Below, piece by piece: positions 26,344 through 33,896 of a stretch of DNA of 38,309 nucleotides; within the stretch, counting starts at the first letter, position 1, and each line of letters begins with the position of its first letter. Source of the stretch: Ideonella sp. (GTDB taxonomy: Bacteria > Pseudomonadota > Gammaproteobacteria > Burkholderiales > Burkholderiaceae_C). The notes beneath the pieces were generated by a model. That model ran no database searches, was not told the origin of the DNA, and worked only from the letters and a program-made list of their open reading frames with translations. Both the position numbers and the translations under genes were made by a program. Where the stretch lies: positions 1 to 38,309 of the forward strand of contig NZ_JADJDO010000008.1 of NCBI RefSeq assembly GCF_016702655.1, read 5' to 3'.

Positions 26344-27153
26344 ATGAACCTGAAGCGACGCCACGCCCTGGCGGCTGCATCCGCGGCCACGCTGCTGCCC
26401 GCCCGCGCCGCCACGCCGCAGCCGCAGCCCGCCCACACGCGCCGCCAGTACGTGCTGGTTCACGGTGCTTGGCATGGCGCCTGGGCCTGGCATCGACTCG
26501 CGCCGCTGCTGCGCGAGGCCGGGCACACGGTCAGCGCACCCACCCTGTCGGGCCTGGGCGAGCGCGCTCACTACAAGCCCGAACACGGCGGCCTGGACGT
26601 GCACGTGCAGGACATCCTGAGCCACCTGCAGATGGAGGACTTGAGCCAGGCCGTGCTGGTCGGCCACTCGTATGCCGGTTGTGTGGTGTCGGGGGTGCTG
26701 GCGGCGCGCCAGGGCCGCGTCGCCCACGCGGTCTACCTGGACGCCTTCGTGCCGGGCAACGGGCAGGGCTTGTCGAGCTATGTGCCGGCGCCCGTCAAGG
26801 CCGACTACGAACGCCTCGCTGCCGCCGCAGGGCTGGTGCCGCCGCCGCCGCCGTCGAGCTGGGGCGAGCGATGGGGTATCAGCGATGCCGCGCTGCTGGC
26901 CTGGGCGCAGGCGCGCATCACACCGCAGGCCGCACTCAGCTTCACCCAGAGCGTTCAGGGCGATCCGTTTGCCGACCCCGGCGTGCGCCTGAGCTACGTC
27001 AAGTGCGCTCAGAATCCCAATCCGGGCTTCAGGAACATCGCCACCGCGGTACAGAAGGATCCGCGTTTCCGCTATGCCGAGGTGGACGGGCACCACAACG
27101 TGATGTTGATCCAGCCCGAGCGCCTCGCTTCGGCGCTGCTCGCCCTGGGCTGA
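26344..27153 (+). CDS. Alpha/beta hydrolase (salicylate-esterase/hydroxynitrile-lyase-like)
   Basis: Serine hydrolase of 269 residues with an N-terminal export signal, MNLKRRHALAAASAATLLPA followed by RAATP. The core begins YVLVHGAWHGAWAWHRLAPL, the oxyanion HG.W.GAW motif of the plant-type MES/HNL-like group. Next come PTLSGLGERAHY, the nucleophile elbow VLVGHSYAGCVVSGVLA, YLDAFVPGNGQ and the catalytic His near EVDGHHNVMLIQPERLA. AAGGGA precedes the ATG. It sits between two sulfatase genes. Predicted export contrasts with the signal-less sulfatases, so ester cleavage may come before uptake. The substrate is not known. Confidence 0.87.
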   Translation: MNLKRRHALAAASAATLLPARAATPQPQPAHTRRQYVLVHGAWHGAWAWHRLAPLLREAGHTVSAPTLSGLGERAHYKPEHGGLDVHVQDILSHLQMEDLSQAVLVGHSYAGCVVSGVLAARQGRVAHAVYLDAFVPGNGQGLSSYVPAPVKADYERLAAAAGLVPPPPPSSWGERWGISDAALLAWAQARITPQAALSFTQSVQGDPFADPGVRLSYVKCAQNPNPGFRNIATAVQKDPRFRYAEVDGHHNVMLIQPERLASALLALG

Positions 27154-27177
27154 CACAGACGATCGGTTCCATCGGGC

Positions 27178-28641
27178 ATGAAAAGCGCGAATACCAACGT
27201 TCTCGTCCTGCTGTCGGACGAGCAGGACGCGCGCGCGCTGTCCTGCGCCGGACATGCGGTCGTGAGCACGCCGCACCTCGACCGGCTGGCCGCCGGCGGC
27301 ACGCGCTTCACCAACGCGCTGACGCCGTCGCCGATCTGCGTGCCGGCGCGCGCCGCGCTGGCCACCGGCCGCTGGGTGCACGACACCGGCTGCTGGGACA
27401 ACGCCATCGCCTACGCCGGCGCGCCGCGCAGCTGGGCGCACGCCCTGCGCGATGCCGGCTGGCGCGTCGAGTCGATCGGCAAGCTGCACTACCGCGACGC
27501 CGCCTGCGACACCGGCTTCGGCGCCCAGCACGAGCCGCTGCACATCGCCGGCGGCATCGGTCAGGTGTGGGGCTCGGTTCGCGAGCCACTCCCCGCGGTG
27601 CGCCGCCCCACGCACCTGTTCGACCGCCTGGGCCCCGGGCACTCGGAATACAACGCCTTCGACGAACGCGTGGCCGCACGCGCGGCCGCGTGGCTGGAGC
27701 AGCGGGCGCGCACGCCCGAGGCCGCGCCCTGGGCCTTGTTCGTCGGCTTCGTCGCGCCGCACTTCCCGCTGGTCGTGCCGCCGCGCTGGCTGGAGGGCAT
27801 CGACATCGCCGCGCTGCCGCTCGCGCGCCAGCACCCCGACCGCGGCTACCGGCGGCACCCCTGGGTGCAGCGCCATGCCGACATGGCCGACCCCGACGCG
27901 GAACTGGGCAGCGACGCCCGCCGCCGGCTGGCGCTGGCCTGCTACTACGGCCTGGTGGCCTTTATGGATCACCAGGTCGGCCGGGTGCTGAACGCGCTCG
28001 AGCGCTGCGGCCTGGCCGGCGACACGCTGGTCGTCTTCGCCAGTGACCATGGCGACAACCAGGGCCAGCGCGGGCTGTGGAACAAGAGCACGCTGTATCG
28101 CGAGGCGCTGAACGTGCCGCTGATCGTGCGCGGCCCCGGCGTGCCGCGCGGCCGCGTCTGCAGCACGCTCGCGAACCTGGTGGACATCGCACCGACCGTG
28201 CTGCACGCAGCCGGCCTGGCGCTGCCTGCGGATCTGCCCGGGGCGCCGCTGCAGGCGCTTGCCGCAGTGCCCGACGATGCGCAGCGCATCGGCTTCAGCG
28301 AGTACCACGCGGTGGGCTCGCCGAGCGCTGCCTATGCGCTGTGGCAGGGCCGCTGGGCCTATCACCACTATGTCGGCCACGCCCCCGAACTGTTCGACCG
28401 CGAGGCCGACCCGGACCAGTTGCACGACCGCGCCGCCGACCCGTCGCTCGCCCCGGTGCTGCGGCATTTCGAGGCGCTGCTGCGGGCACGGCTCGACCCG
28501 GAAGCCACCGACCGCCGCGCCAAGGCCGATCAGGCGGCCTTGGTGGCGCGCCACGGTGGGTCGCAGGCCGCGCTGGCGGTGGGTACACCGGGCGCCTCGC
28601 CGGTTCCCGTCGTCGCGGCCGGCCCGGCGGGCACAACGTAG
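27178..28641 (+). CDS. Sulfatase family enzyme (second copy)
   Basis: Sulfate-ester hydrolase fold, 487 residues, with no signal peptide: it opens MKSANTNVLVLLSDEQDARA, with metal-site D14 and Q16. The formylglycine motif is PICVPARAALATGRWVHDTG with C54-V-P-A-R58. The lysine/histidine pair is SIGKLHY (K102, H104), the second metal site VVFASDHGDNQGQRGLWNKS, and FVAPHFPLVVP holds the His of the substrate pocket. The GKLHYR and FASDHGD..G..GLW.K segments are those of choline-sulfatase-like enzymes. The last 60 residues are low-complexity and Ala-rich. It lies 24 bases after the alpha/beta hydrolase gene and belongs to the same row. It is a distant paralogue of the preceding sulfatase. The gene is intact. 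Confidence 0.92.
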   Translation: MKSANTNVLVLLSDEQDARALSCAGHAVVSTPHLDRLAAGGTRFTNALTPSPICVPARAALATGRWVHDTGCWDNAIAYAGAPRSWAHALRDAGWRVESIGKLHYRDAACDTGFGAQHEPLHIAGGIGQVWGSVREPLPAVRRPTHLFDRLGPGHSEYNAFDERVAARAAAWLEQRARTPEAAPWALFVGFVAPHFPLVVPPRWLEGIDIAALPLARQHPDRGYRRHPWVQRHADMADPDAELGSDARRRLALACYYGLVAFMDHQVGRVLNALERCGLAGDTLVVFASDHGDNQGQRGLWNKSTLYREALNVPLIVRGPGVPRGRVCSTLANLVDIAPTVLHAAGLALPADLPGAPLQALAAVPDDAQRIGFSEYHAVGSPSAAYALWQGRWAYHHYVGHAPELFDREADPDQLHDRAADPSLAPVLRHFEALLRARLDPEATDRRAKADQAALVARHGGSQAALAVGTPGASPVPVVAAGPAGTT

Positions 28642-28703
28642 GCCCGACCGGTCGTCGCGATCATCCGCCGCTCAACGCAGCCGGCGAATGCGACGATCCA
28701 TCG

Positions 28704-29204
28704 ATGGACCCTGCAGTTTCCCTCGACCGGTTCGACCTCAAGATCCTTGCGCACCTCGAGCGCGAGGGGCGCTGCTCGAACGTCGAATTGGCCGACGCCG
28801 TGGGCCTGAGCCAGAGCCCGTGCCTCGTGCGCACGAAACGGCTGCAGGAAACCGGCGTGATCCGCGGCTATGGCGCGGACATCGCGCTGGAGAAGCTGGG
28901 CCGTTGCGTGAGCGTCTTTTCCGAGGTGACGATCGACAGTCATCGCCCCGCAGACTTCCGCAAGTTCGAACAGGCCGTTGATCGGCACCCCGAAATCGTC
29001 GAATGGTTCAACGTCAGTGGCGGCTACGACTATCTGTTGAAGATCGTGACGCCGAGCGTTGTCCATTTTCAGGCGCTGATGAAGCGCCTGCTGCAGGAAG
29101 ACATCGGCATCGATAAGTTCACCAGCCGGATCGTCCTGCGCCAGTCATCCGGCAGGCGCACACAACCGCTGGGCCTCATCGCGGCGCAGTTCCATCGCGT
29201 CTGA
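28704..29204 (+). CDS. Lrp/AsnC-family transcriptional regulator (first)
   Basis: The 166-residue protein begins with the Lrp winged HTH (LDRFDLKILAHLEREGRCSN, VELADAVGLSQSPCLVRTKR, LQETGVIRGYGADI) followed by the RAM ligand-sensing domain. The latter contains FSEVTIDSHRPADFRKFEQA, EIVEWFNVSGGYDYLLKIVT and LLQEDIGIDKFTSRIVL. The SPSPC-like SQSPC recognition helix and the SGGYDYLLK core are typical of amino-acid-responsive members. It closes the sulfatase row, 62 bases after the second sulfatase, and by eye shares about half its residues with the Lrp protein at 36695. It probably senses an amino acid or related effector and controls local genes. The gene is intact. Confidence 0.92.
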   Translation: MDPAVSLDRFDLKILAHLEREGRCSNVELADAVGLSQSPCLVRTKRLQETGVIRGYGADIALEKLGRCVSVFSEVTIDSHRPADFRKFEQAVDRHPEIVEWFNVSGGYDYLLKIVTPSVVHFQALMKRLLQEDIGIDKFTSRIVLRQSSGRRTQPLGLIAAQFHRV

Positions 29205-29254
29205 TATCGACGCAGCAGAGAGCAGCTGCTGTGGTGACCTGGCAGCGCGAACAC

Positions 29255-29310
29255 TGCCCGCACCCGAGCAGGGCTACCGCGCCTGCCTGTGCCTGCAGCG
29301 CCCGGCGAGC
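29255..29310 (+). mobile_element. Possible short remnant of an IS21-type transposase (IstA C-terminal part)
   Basis: The plus-strand text translates as PEQGYRACLCLQRPASEW, which resembles the C-terminal HPEQGYRACLGL.RLA.EYG stretch of IstA transposases. It ends shortly after in a stop and has no other part of the gene around it. If real, it marks an old insertion at the junction between the two convergent gene rows. The match is short, so the call is weak. Confidence 0.35.
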
Positions 29311-29448
29311 GAGTGGACGCTGTACTTCAACTGATTGCGGACGACTGAGATACGTTGAAGGCCTCGCTTGCGCGCAAGCCCCGCGCATCCATGATCGCTG
29401 AACTGCACACGGCGGCTTCTGCGATCAGCCTGCCCTTTTGCGCAGGTG

Positions 29449-30441
29449 TCAGTCGGCCGCCTTGAAACCCGTAGACTTCACCAACTCGGCCCAGCGCTTC
29501 GTCTCCATGGCGATCGTCTCTTCGAAGGCGGGCACGTCCTCGGCGGCGACGTCCAGGTTCAACGCCTCTGCCCGGCTGCGGTAGGTGGCGTCGGCCTGCA
29601 CCTTGGCGGCGGCGGCGCGAATCGCCTCCAGCGTAGCGGCCGGAACACCGGCCGGGGCGAACAGTCCGAACCAGATGGTGGTCGTCAGGTCCGGGTAGCC
29701 CACTTCGGCCAGCGTGGGAGTCTCGGGCAGGAAGCGCGAGCGTTTCGGGCTGGTGACGGCGATGGCCCTGAGCTTTCCCTCCTTGATGTGCGGAATGGCG
29801 CTGGCCAACTGGGTGAACCCCAAGAGAACCTGGCCGCCGAGCAGGTCGGTCGTCTGCGGGGCGGAGCCCTTGTACGGAATGTGCGCCATGTCGGCTTTCA
29901 GGCGCTCATTGAGCTGGTATCCCAGGAAGTGCGAGGGCGTACCCGGGCTGAAGGATGCATAGGCCGCCTTGTTCGCAGGGTTCTTGATCCAGGCCGTGAG
30001 CTCCTGGAAGTTGCGCGCCGGCACCGAGGGATGGGTCACCAGCACCAGGGGTGCTTCCACACCCTTGAGCACCGGCTTGAAGTCACTGCCCTTCCAGCGC
30101 AGCTGGGCGAATGCGGCCGGATTGATGGTGACCATCGACTGCGTGCCGATCCACAGCGTGTGGCCATCGGCCGGCGCGCGCAGCACAGCCTCGGCGCTGA
30201 GATTTCCGTTCGCGCCGGGCTTGTTGTCCACGACGAAGGTGCCCCCGGTGACCTTGGCCAGGTGGTCGGCTAGCACGCGGGTATAGGGGTCGAGCGCGCC
30301 GCCGGGCGGAACGCCCAGCACCACGTTCACCGGCTTGGCCGGCCAGGCCTGCGCAAAGGCAGGCATGAAGGAGCCGGCCGCCGCCAGCAAGGCCAGGGTG
30401 CAGCAGGCACGGCGGGCCAGCGCGGATAAGGGGAGGGACAA
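29449..30441 (-). CDS. Bug/TctC-type periplasmic solute receptor (second)
   Basis: The 330-residue receptor starts with TTG 30441, supported by AGGAG nine bases upstream. A Sec signal (LARRACCTLALLAAAGSFMP, AFAQAWPAKP) leads into NVVLGVPPGGALDPYTRVLA, the Bug ligand-site beginning. Next come FVVDNKPGANGNLSAEAVLR, ADGHTLWIGTQSMVTINPA, DMAHIPYKGSAPQTTDLLGG and FLPETPTLAEVGYPDLTTTI. It differs clearly from the receptor at 22503, so the ligands may differ. It is transcribed after the third sulfatase (49-base gap), and no TctA/TctB genes are present. A carboxylated or sulfated anion released or used by the sulfatase is a reasonable ligand, by context only. Confidence 0.92.
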   Translation of the reverse strand: MSLPLSALARRACCTLALLAAAGSFMPAFAQAWPAKPVNVVLGVPPGGALDPYTRVLADHLAKVTGGTFVVDNKPGANGNLSAEAVLRAPADGHTLWIGTQSMVTINPAAFAQLRWKGSDFKPVLKGVEAPLVLVTHPSVPARNFQELTAWIKNPANKAAYASFSPGTPSHFLGYQLNERLKADMAHIPYKGSAPQTTDLLGGQVLLGFTQLASAIPHIKEGKLRAIAVTSPKRSRFLPETPTLAEVGYPDLTTTIWFGLFAPAGVPAATLEAIRAAAAKVQADATYRSRAEALNLDVAAEDVPAFEETIAMETKRWAELVKSTGFKAAD

Positions 30442-30490
30442 GGTGAGGTCTCCTAAGTCGTTGGTGGTTCGGGAAACATGGGCAGGACCT

Positions 30491-31813
30491 TCAGCGTTGT
30501 GGCATGTCGGCGGTGGAATAACCCAGGCTCACAGCGGCATCGTCGGGGATGGCAGGAATGGTGGCGTTCCAGGCCAGCCATTGCTGGCGCAAGGCATCGA
30601 AGCGTTCGGGATGCCGCGCGGCCAGGTTGGCCCGCTCACGCTCGTCAGCCTCGAGGTCGAACAGATACTCATGCTCGTCGACCTTCAGGTACTTCCACCG
30701 CCCCAGACGCAGGGCGCGCTGGTGGCGGTGGTTCATGCGCCAGTACAGCGGTCGCTCGAAGGTGCGCTGCGGCTCACGCAACACCTCGGCGAGCGACACG
30801 CCGTCCAGCGGGTGCTGCGGGTCAGGCGTGCCGCCGGCCACGTCGAGCAACGTGGCCGACCAGTCCATCGTCATGCAGTGCTGCGCGCTCACGCCACCGG
30901 GCCGAATGGCCGCTGGCCAGTGCGCGACCCAGGGCACGCGGATGCCACCCTCGGTGAGGTCCATCTTGCCGCCCACCAGCGGCCAGTTGTCGGAATAGCG
31001 CTCACCGCCGTTGTCGCTGGTGAAGACGATCAGCGTGTCGTGCAGCAGACCCTTCCGGCGCAAGGCGTCGACAACCCAGCCGATGCCCTCGTCCATGTGG
31101 TGAATCATGCGGCGGTAGGTGTCGACGCTGCCGCCGTCCAGGTGGAACAGGGTCTTGAGCTGCGGGGCGACGTCGGCGTCATCCCGCGTCTCCCACGGCC
31201 AGTGCGGCGCGGTGTAGTGCAGGCTGAGGAAGAAGGGCTTACCCGAGCGCGCGGAGGACGCGCGGCGTTCGATGTAGGCCACCGCACGGCGCGACAGCAG
31301 GTCCGTGAGGTAGCCGTCTTCGTGGTGTTCCTGCTCGCCAAGGTACAGGTCGTGGTCACCTTTGCCGGAGCAGTGGGTGAAGTAGTCGGCGCCACCGGCC
31401 ATGATGCCGTAGTACTGGTCATAGCCCGAGCGCAGCGGGCCGAACGCCGGCGGGTAGCCCAGGTGCCACTTGCCCACCAGGGCCGTGGCGTAGCCGGCCT
31501 GGCGCAAGAGCGATGGCAGGGTCGGCGTCTGCGGGGGCAGGCCCAGCGCGGCGCTGCCCTTGCTCTTGCTGTTGATGGGCTCTTCCATGCCGCCGCGCAC
31601 CCGGTACTGGTAGCGCATGGTCATCAGCGCAAACCGCGTGGGCGAGCAGACCGGTGAATTGGCATAGCCCTGAATCAGGCGCAATCCGCCGGCGGCAAGG
31701 GCGTCGATGTTCGGGGACACCGCACCGAAGGACGCTGGGCGCCCACCGTAGCAGCCCAGGTCGGCAAAGCCGAGGTCGTCAGCCACGATGTAGATGAGAT
31801 TGGGTGTCGCCAT
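30491..31813 (-). CDS. Arylsulfatase-type sulfatase (third)
   Basis: Sulfate-ester hydrolase of 440 residues. It opens directly MATPNLIYIVADDLGFADLG with metal Asp D12/D13 and has no signal peptide, although most enzymes of this arylsulfatase branch are exported. The formylglycine motif is NSPVCSPTRFALMTMRYQYR with C56-S-P-T-R60, and the usual LMTGRYQYR.RGG context is nearly complete (G replaced by M after LMT). ALVGKWHLGY carries the active Lys and His, LSLHYTAPHWPWE the substrate-pocket His, and IVFTSDNGGERYSDNWPLVG the second metal site. It forms a two-gene row with the Bug receptor and is divergent from a LysR gene, the standard arrangement for regulator and target. The gene is intact. 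Confidence 0.93.
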   Translation of the reverse strand: MATPNLIYIVADDLGFADLGCYGGRPASFGAVSPNIDALAAGGLRLIQGYANSPVCSPTRFALMTMRYQYRVRGGMEEPINSKSKGSAALGLPPQTPTLPSLLRQAGYATALVGKWHLGYPPAFGPLRSGYDQYYGIMAGGADYFTHCSGKGDHDLYLGEQEHHEDGYLTDLLSRRAVAYIERRASSARSGKPFFLSLHYTAPHWPWETRDDADVAPQLKTLFHLDGGSVDTYRRMIHHMDEGIGWVVDALRRKGLLHDTLIVFTSDNGGERYSDNWPLVGGKMDLTEGGIRVPWVAHWPAAIRPGGVSAQHCMTMDWSATLLDVAGGTPDPQHPLDGVSLAEVLREPQRTFERPLYWRMNHRHQRALRLGRWKYLKVDEHEYLFDLEADERERANLAARHPERFDALRQQWLAWNATIPAIPDDAAVSLGYSTADMPQR

Positions 31814-31833
31814 GCACGGCAGGATAAGAAAGT

Positions 31834-31853
31834 CGATCGCATTAGTAAAATCG
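31834..31853. promoter_or_regulatory. Candidate LysR-type operator between divergent genes
   Basis: The 70-base gap between the sulfatase start (31813) and the LysR start (31884) is the most AT-rich spot in the area. It holds CGAT-N12-ATCG at 31834-31853, a symmetric site of the size and base pattern expected for LysR-type binding. Adjacent text TAAAATCG...TTAAGTTT could provide promoter elements for the regulator. Symmetry and position are the only support. Confidence 0.4.
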
Positions 31854-31883
31854 TTTCTTGGTCTTCAAGAGTTAAGTTTCTCT

Positions 31884-32843
31884 ATGGATCCGCGCCACCT
31901 TGTGCAGCTCGCCTCGATCCTCGAACACGGCTCGATCAGCCAGGCCAGTCGCCACCTGCACCTGAGCCAGCCCACGCTCACGCACAACATGCAGACGCTC
32001 GAGATGCAGGCCGGCGCTAAGCTGTTCGAGCGCAGCCGCTTCGGCGTGCGCAGCACAGTGCTGGGGGACATGCTGGCGCGCGAGGGCCGGGCCATTGCGC
32101 ACCGCCTGAGCGACGCCGCTGCGGTGAGCGCGCGGCATCGCGGCGGCGTGCACGGCAACCTGCGCCTGGGCACGGGGCCGCTGGTGGGAGCGGCCCTCGT
32201 TCCCGGGCTGGCCGATCACCTGCTGCAACGCCACCCGGGCCGCCATCTCACGCTGCAGAGCGACCGGATACACCTGCTGGTGGAGCAACTCGTCGACGGC
32301 CGCCACGACCTGGTGATTGCCCCGTCGTGGCAGAGTCGGCCGCCGCCCGGCATCGAACGCTTTGTCCTGGTGGAGGACGAACTCGGCGTCTTCTGCGGCA
32401 ACGGCCATGTCTGTGCGCGGAGCGGTTCACTCACGGCACAGAACGGTGCCGGGCACGACTGGATCAGCCTGGGCGCGACCTCGCCCTTCGACCAGCCCGT
32501 GCGTGACATGCTGGAAGAAGCCGGCGTGGCCGCGACGCGGACCGAGATCACCATCCTGGGCGAGGCCTTCGTGCTGCTGCGGCTGCTGGCGCAAGGCCGG
32601 CACCTGGCGGTGCTGCCGCGCTTTCCGATGCAGTTGCTGCGGCCGTACTTCCCCATCGTCGAGTTGACGCTCTCTGTGATGCCGCAGCCGAGGCCCATCT
32701 ACCTGTGGTGCCGGGCCACGCTGCTGGAGGACCCTGCGCAGGTGGCGGTCAAGGATTCGATCTTGGCCTACGCCCGGCAGACCGAACCGCGCAAGCCAGG
32801 CGCCCGCGTCCGGCGCGCTCCAGCGCCGACCCGTTCCGTCTGA
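31884..32843 (+). CDS. LysR-family transcriptional regulator
   Basis: The 319-residue regulator has the N-terminal HTH MDPRHLVQLASILEHGSISQ, ASRHLHLSQPTLTHNMQTLE, AGAKLFERSRFGVRSTVLGD. The effector domain follows from about residue 90 (GNLRLGTGPLVGAALVPGLA, DGRHDLVIAPSW, LGEAFVLLRLLAQGRHLAVL, PRFPMQLLRPYFPIVELTL). It is divergent from the third sulfatase and the Bug receptor across 70 bases, so it likely activates or represses that row in response to a pathway compound. The C-terminal tail of about 20 residues is Arg/Pro-rich and not conserved in appearance. ATG 31884 is used because the HTH begins there; no strong ribosome site is visible. The gene is intact. Confidence 0.92.
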   Translation: MDPRHLVQLASILEHGSISQASRHLHLSQPTLTHNMQTLEMQAGAKLFERSRFGVRSTVLGDMLAREGRAIAHRLSDAAAVSARHRGGVHGNLRLGTGPLVGAALVPGLADHLLQRHPGRHLTLQSDRIHLLVEQLVDGRHDLVIAPSWQSRPPPGIERFVLVEDELGVFCGNGHVCARSGSLTAQNGAGHDWISLGATSPFDQPVRDMLEEAGVAATRTEITILGEAFVLLRLLAQGRHLAVLPRFPMQLLRPYFPIVELTLSVMPQPRPIYLWCRATLLEDPAQVAVKDSILAYARQTEPRKPGARVRRAPAPTRSV

Positions 32844-33110
32844 TCTGACATTGGACACGGCGCGACCCCGATATTGACAACAGAGGCTCGACACGCCGGG
32901 TCGGTGGACAGCCGCTCTGTGGGCGCCGCACCTCCCGAAGCTGATCCAGCGACGAGAGGCTCGCTGCGAGGCCCTCGACTGGCCATGCTCGGTGCAGGCT
33001 TCGCCGCGCGCAGCCGGCCAGCCATGCGCAGGCCGTCCCGCACGTTCAGACCCATCTGCACGAAGGTGGTGCCGCCGGCCACAAGCTCGACGATTTGATC
33101 GACATAGAAG
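32844..33110. other. Intergenic stretch, possibly holding a lost dehydrogenase N terminus
   Basis: These 267 bases precede the truncated MDR gene, where about 110 N-terminal codons are missing. I could not recover the missing domain from any frame. A minus-strand frame with VAGGTTFVQMGLNVRDGLRM looks protein-like but I do not recognise it. Confidence 0.3.
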
Positions 33111-33868
33111 GTGGTGTCGAACGAACCCGCAGCTGCCTGGCGGCTGAGGGTGATGGCACAGGTCTACCCGCACCGCGGCTTCTGCGAATACCTGGCAGCG
33201 CCGCAGTACGCGATCGTCAAGCTGGCCGACGAGATCTCGTTCGAGGAAGCGGCACGCCTGGGCTACCTGGGAACGGCCTACGCGGCGCTGCGCAAACTGG
33301 GCTCGATCGCCGGCAAGTCGATCGTCGTCAACGGCTCACCGGCACGCCAGGCCTCGGCGTGACGCTGTTCGCGCTGGCGATGGGCGCGAGCCGCATCTTC
33401 GGCACGGCGCGCAACCACGCGTTGCTCGAGCGCGTGCAGGCGCTGGCGCCCAGGCGCATCGAGGTGTTCTCGACCGAAGACGGCGCCATTGCGCCCTGGC
33501 TGCGCGGCCGCACCGAGGGGCGCGGCGTGCACTTCATGGTCGACACGCTGGGTGCGGCGGTCTCGCTCGACGTCTTCGACGATGCGATGCACGGGGTGGC
33601 GCGTGGCGGCACCATCGTCAACATCGGCGGCACGGTCGGCAAGCTGCCGATCGACATGAAGTGGCTGATGGACAACTCGATGAAGCTCGTCGGTTCGGCC
33701 TGGTTCACGTCGAGCGAAGGCTGCGACATGGTCGAGATGATCCGCTCGAAGGTGATCGACCTGTCGATCCTGGAACACGAGATTGCGCCGCTCGAAGACA
33801 TCAACCGGGCGATCTCGGGCCTGGGCGCTCGCCACGGCGGCTTCAGCAACTACGTCATCGCGCCCTGA
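33111..33868 (+). pseudogene. Zinc-type alcohol dehydrogenase (MDR superfamily), N-terminally truncated and frameshifted
   Basis: NAD(P)-dependent MDR enzyme. The visible part starts in the catalytic domain (VMAQVYPHRGFCEYLAAPQY, AIVKLADEISFEEAARLGYL), continues GTAYAALRKLGSIAGKSIVV, and at NGS a base is missing near 33339. The next frame continues TGTPGLGVTLFALAMGASRI, a Rossmann fold with the T-G-x-x-G-x-G pattern, then VHFMVDTLGAAVSLDVFDDA, RGGTIVNIGGTVGKLPIDMK, SMKLVGSAWFTSSEGCDMVE and ends GGFSNYVIAP. About 252 residues can be read, against 330-350 in the family. The first half of the catalytic domain, with the zinc ligands, is absent, so it is not expected to be active. Its stop lies 28 bases before the aldolase gene, so the two were probably one operon. 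Confidence 0.82.
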
Positions 33869-33896
33869 AGGCGCGGCATCTTCGAAAGGACACCCC

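Noticed and set aside
22503..30441. A complete tripartite tricarboxylate transporter
   Set aside because: Only the two periplasmic receptors are present; no TctA-like 12-helix or TctB-like 4-helix protein is encoded anywhere in the window.
32768..33082. Minus-strand frame with VAGGTTFVQMGLNVRDGLRM as a gene
   Set aside because: It overlaps the end of the LysR gene, has no ribosome site, and I could not place it in a family.
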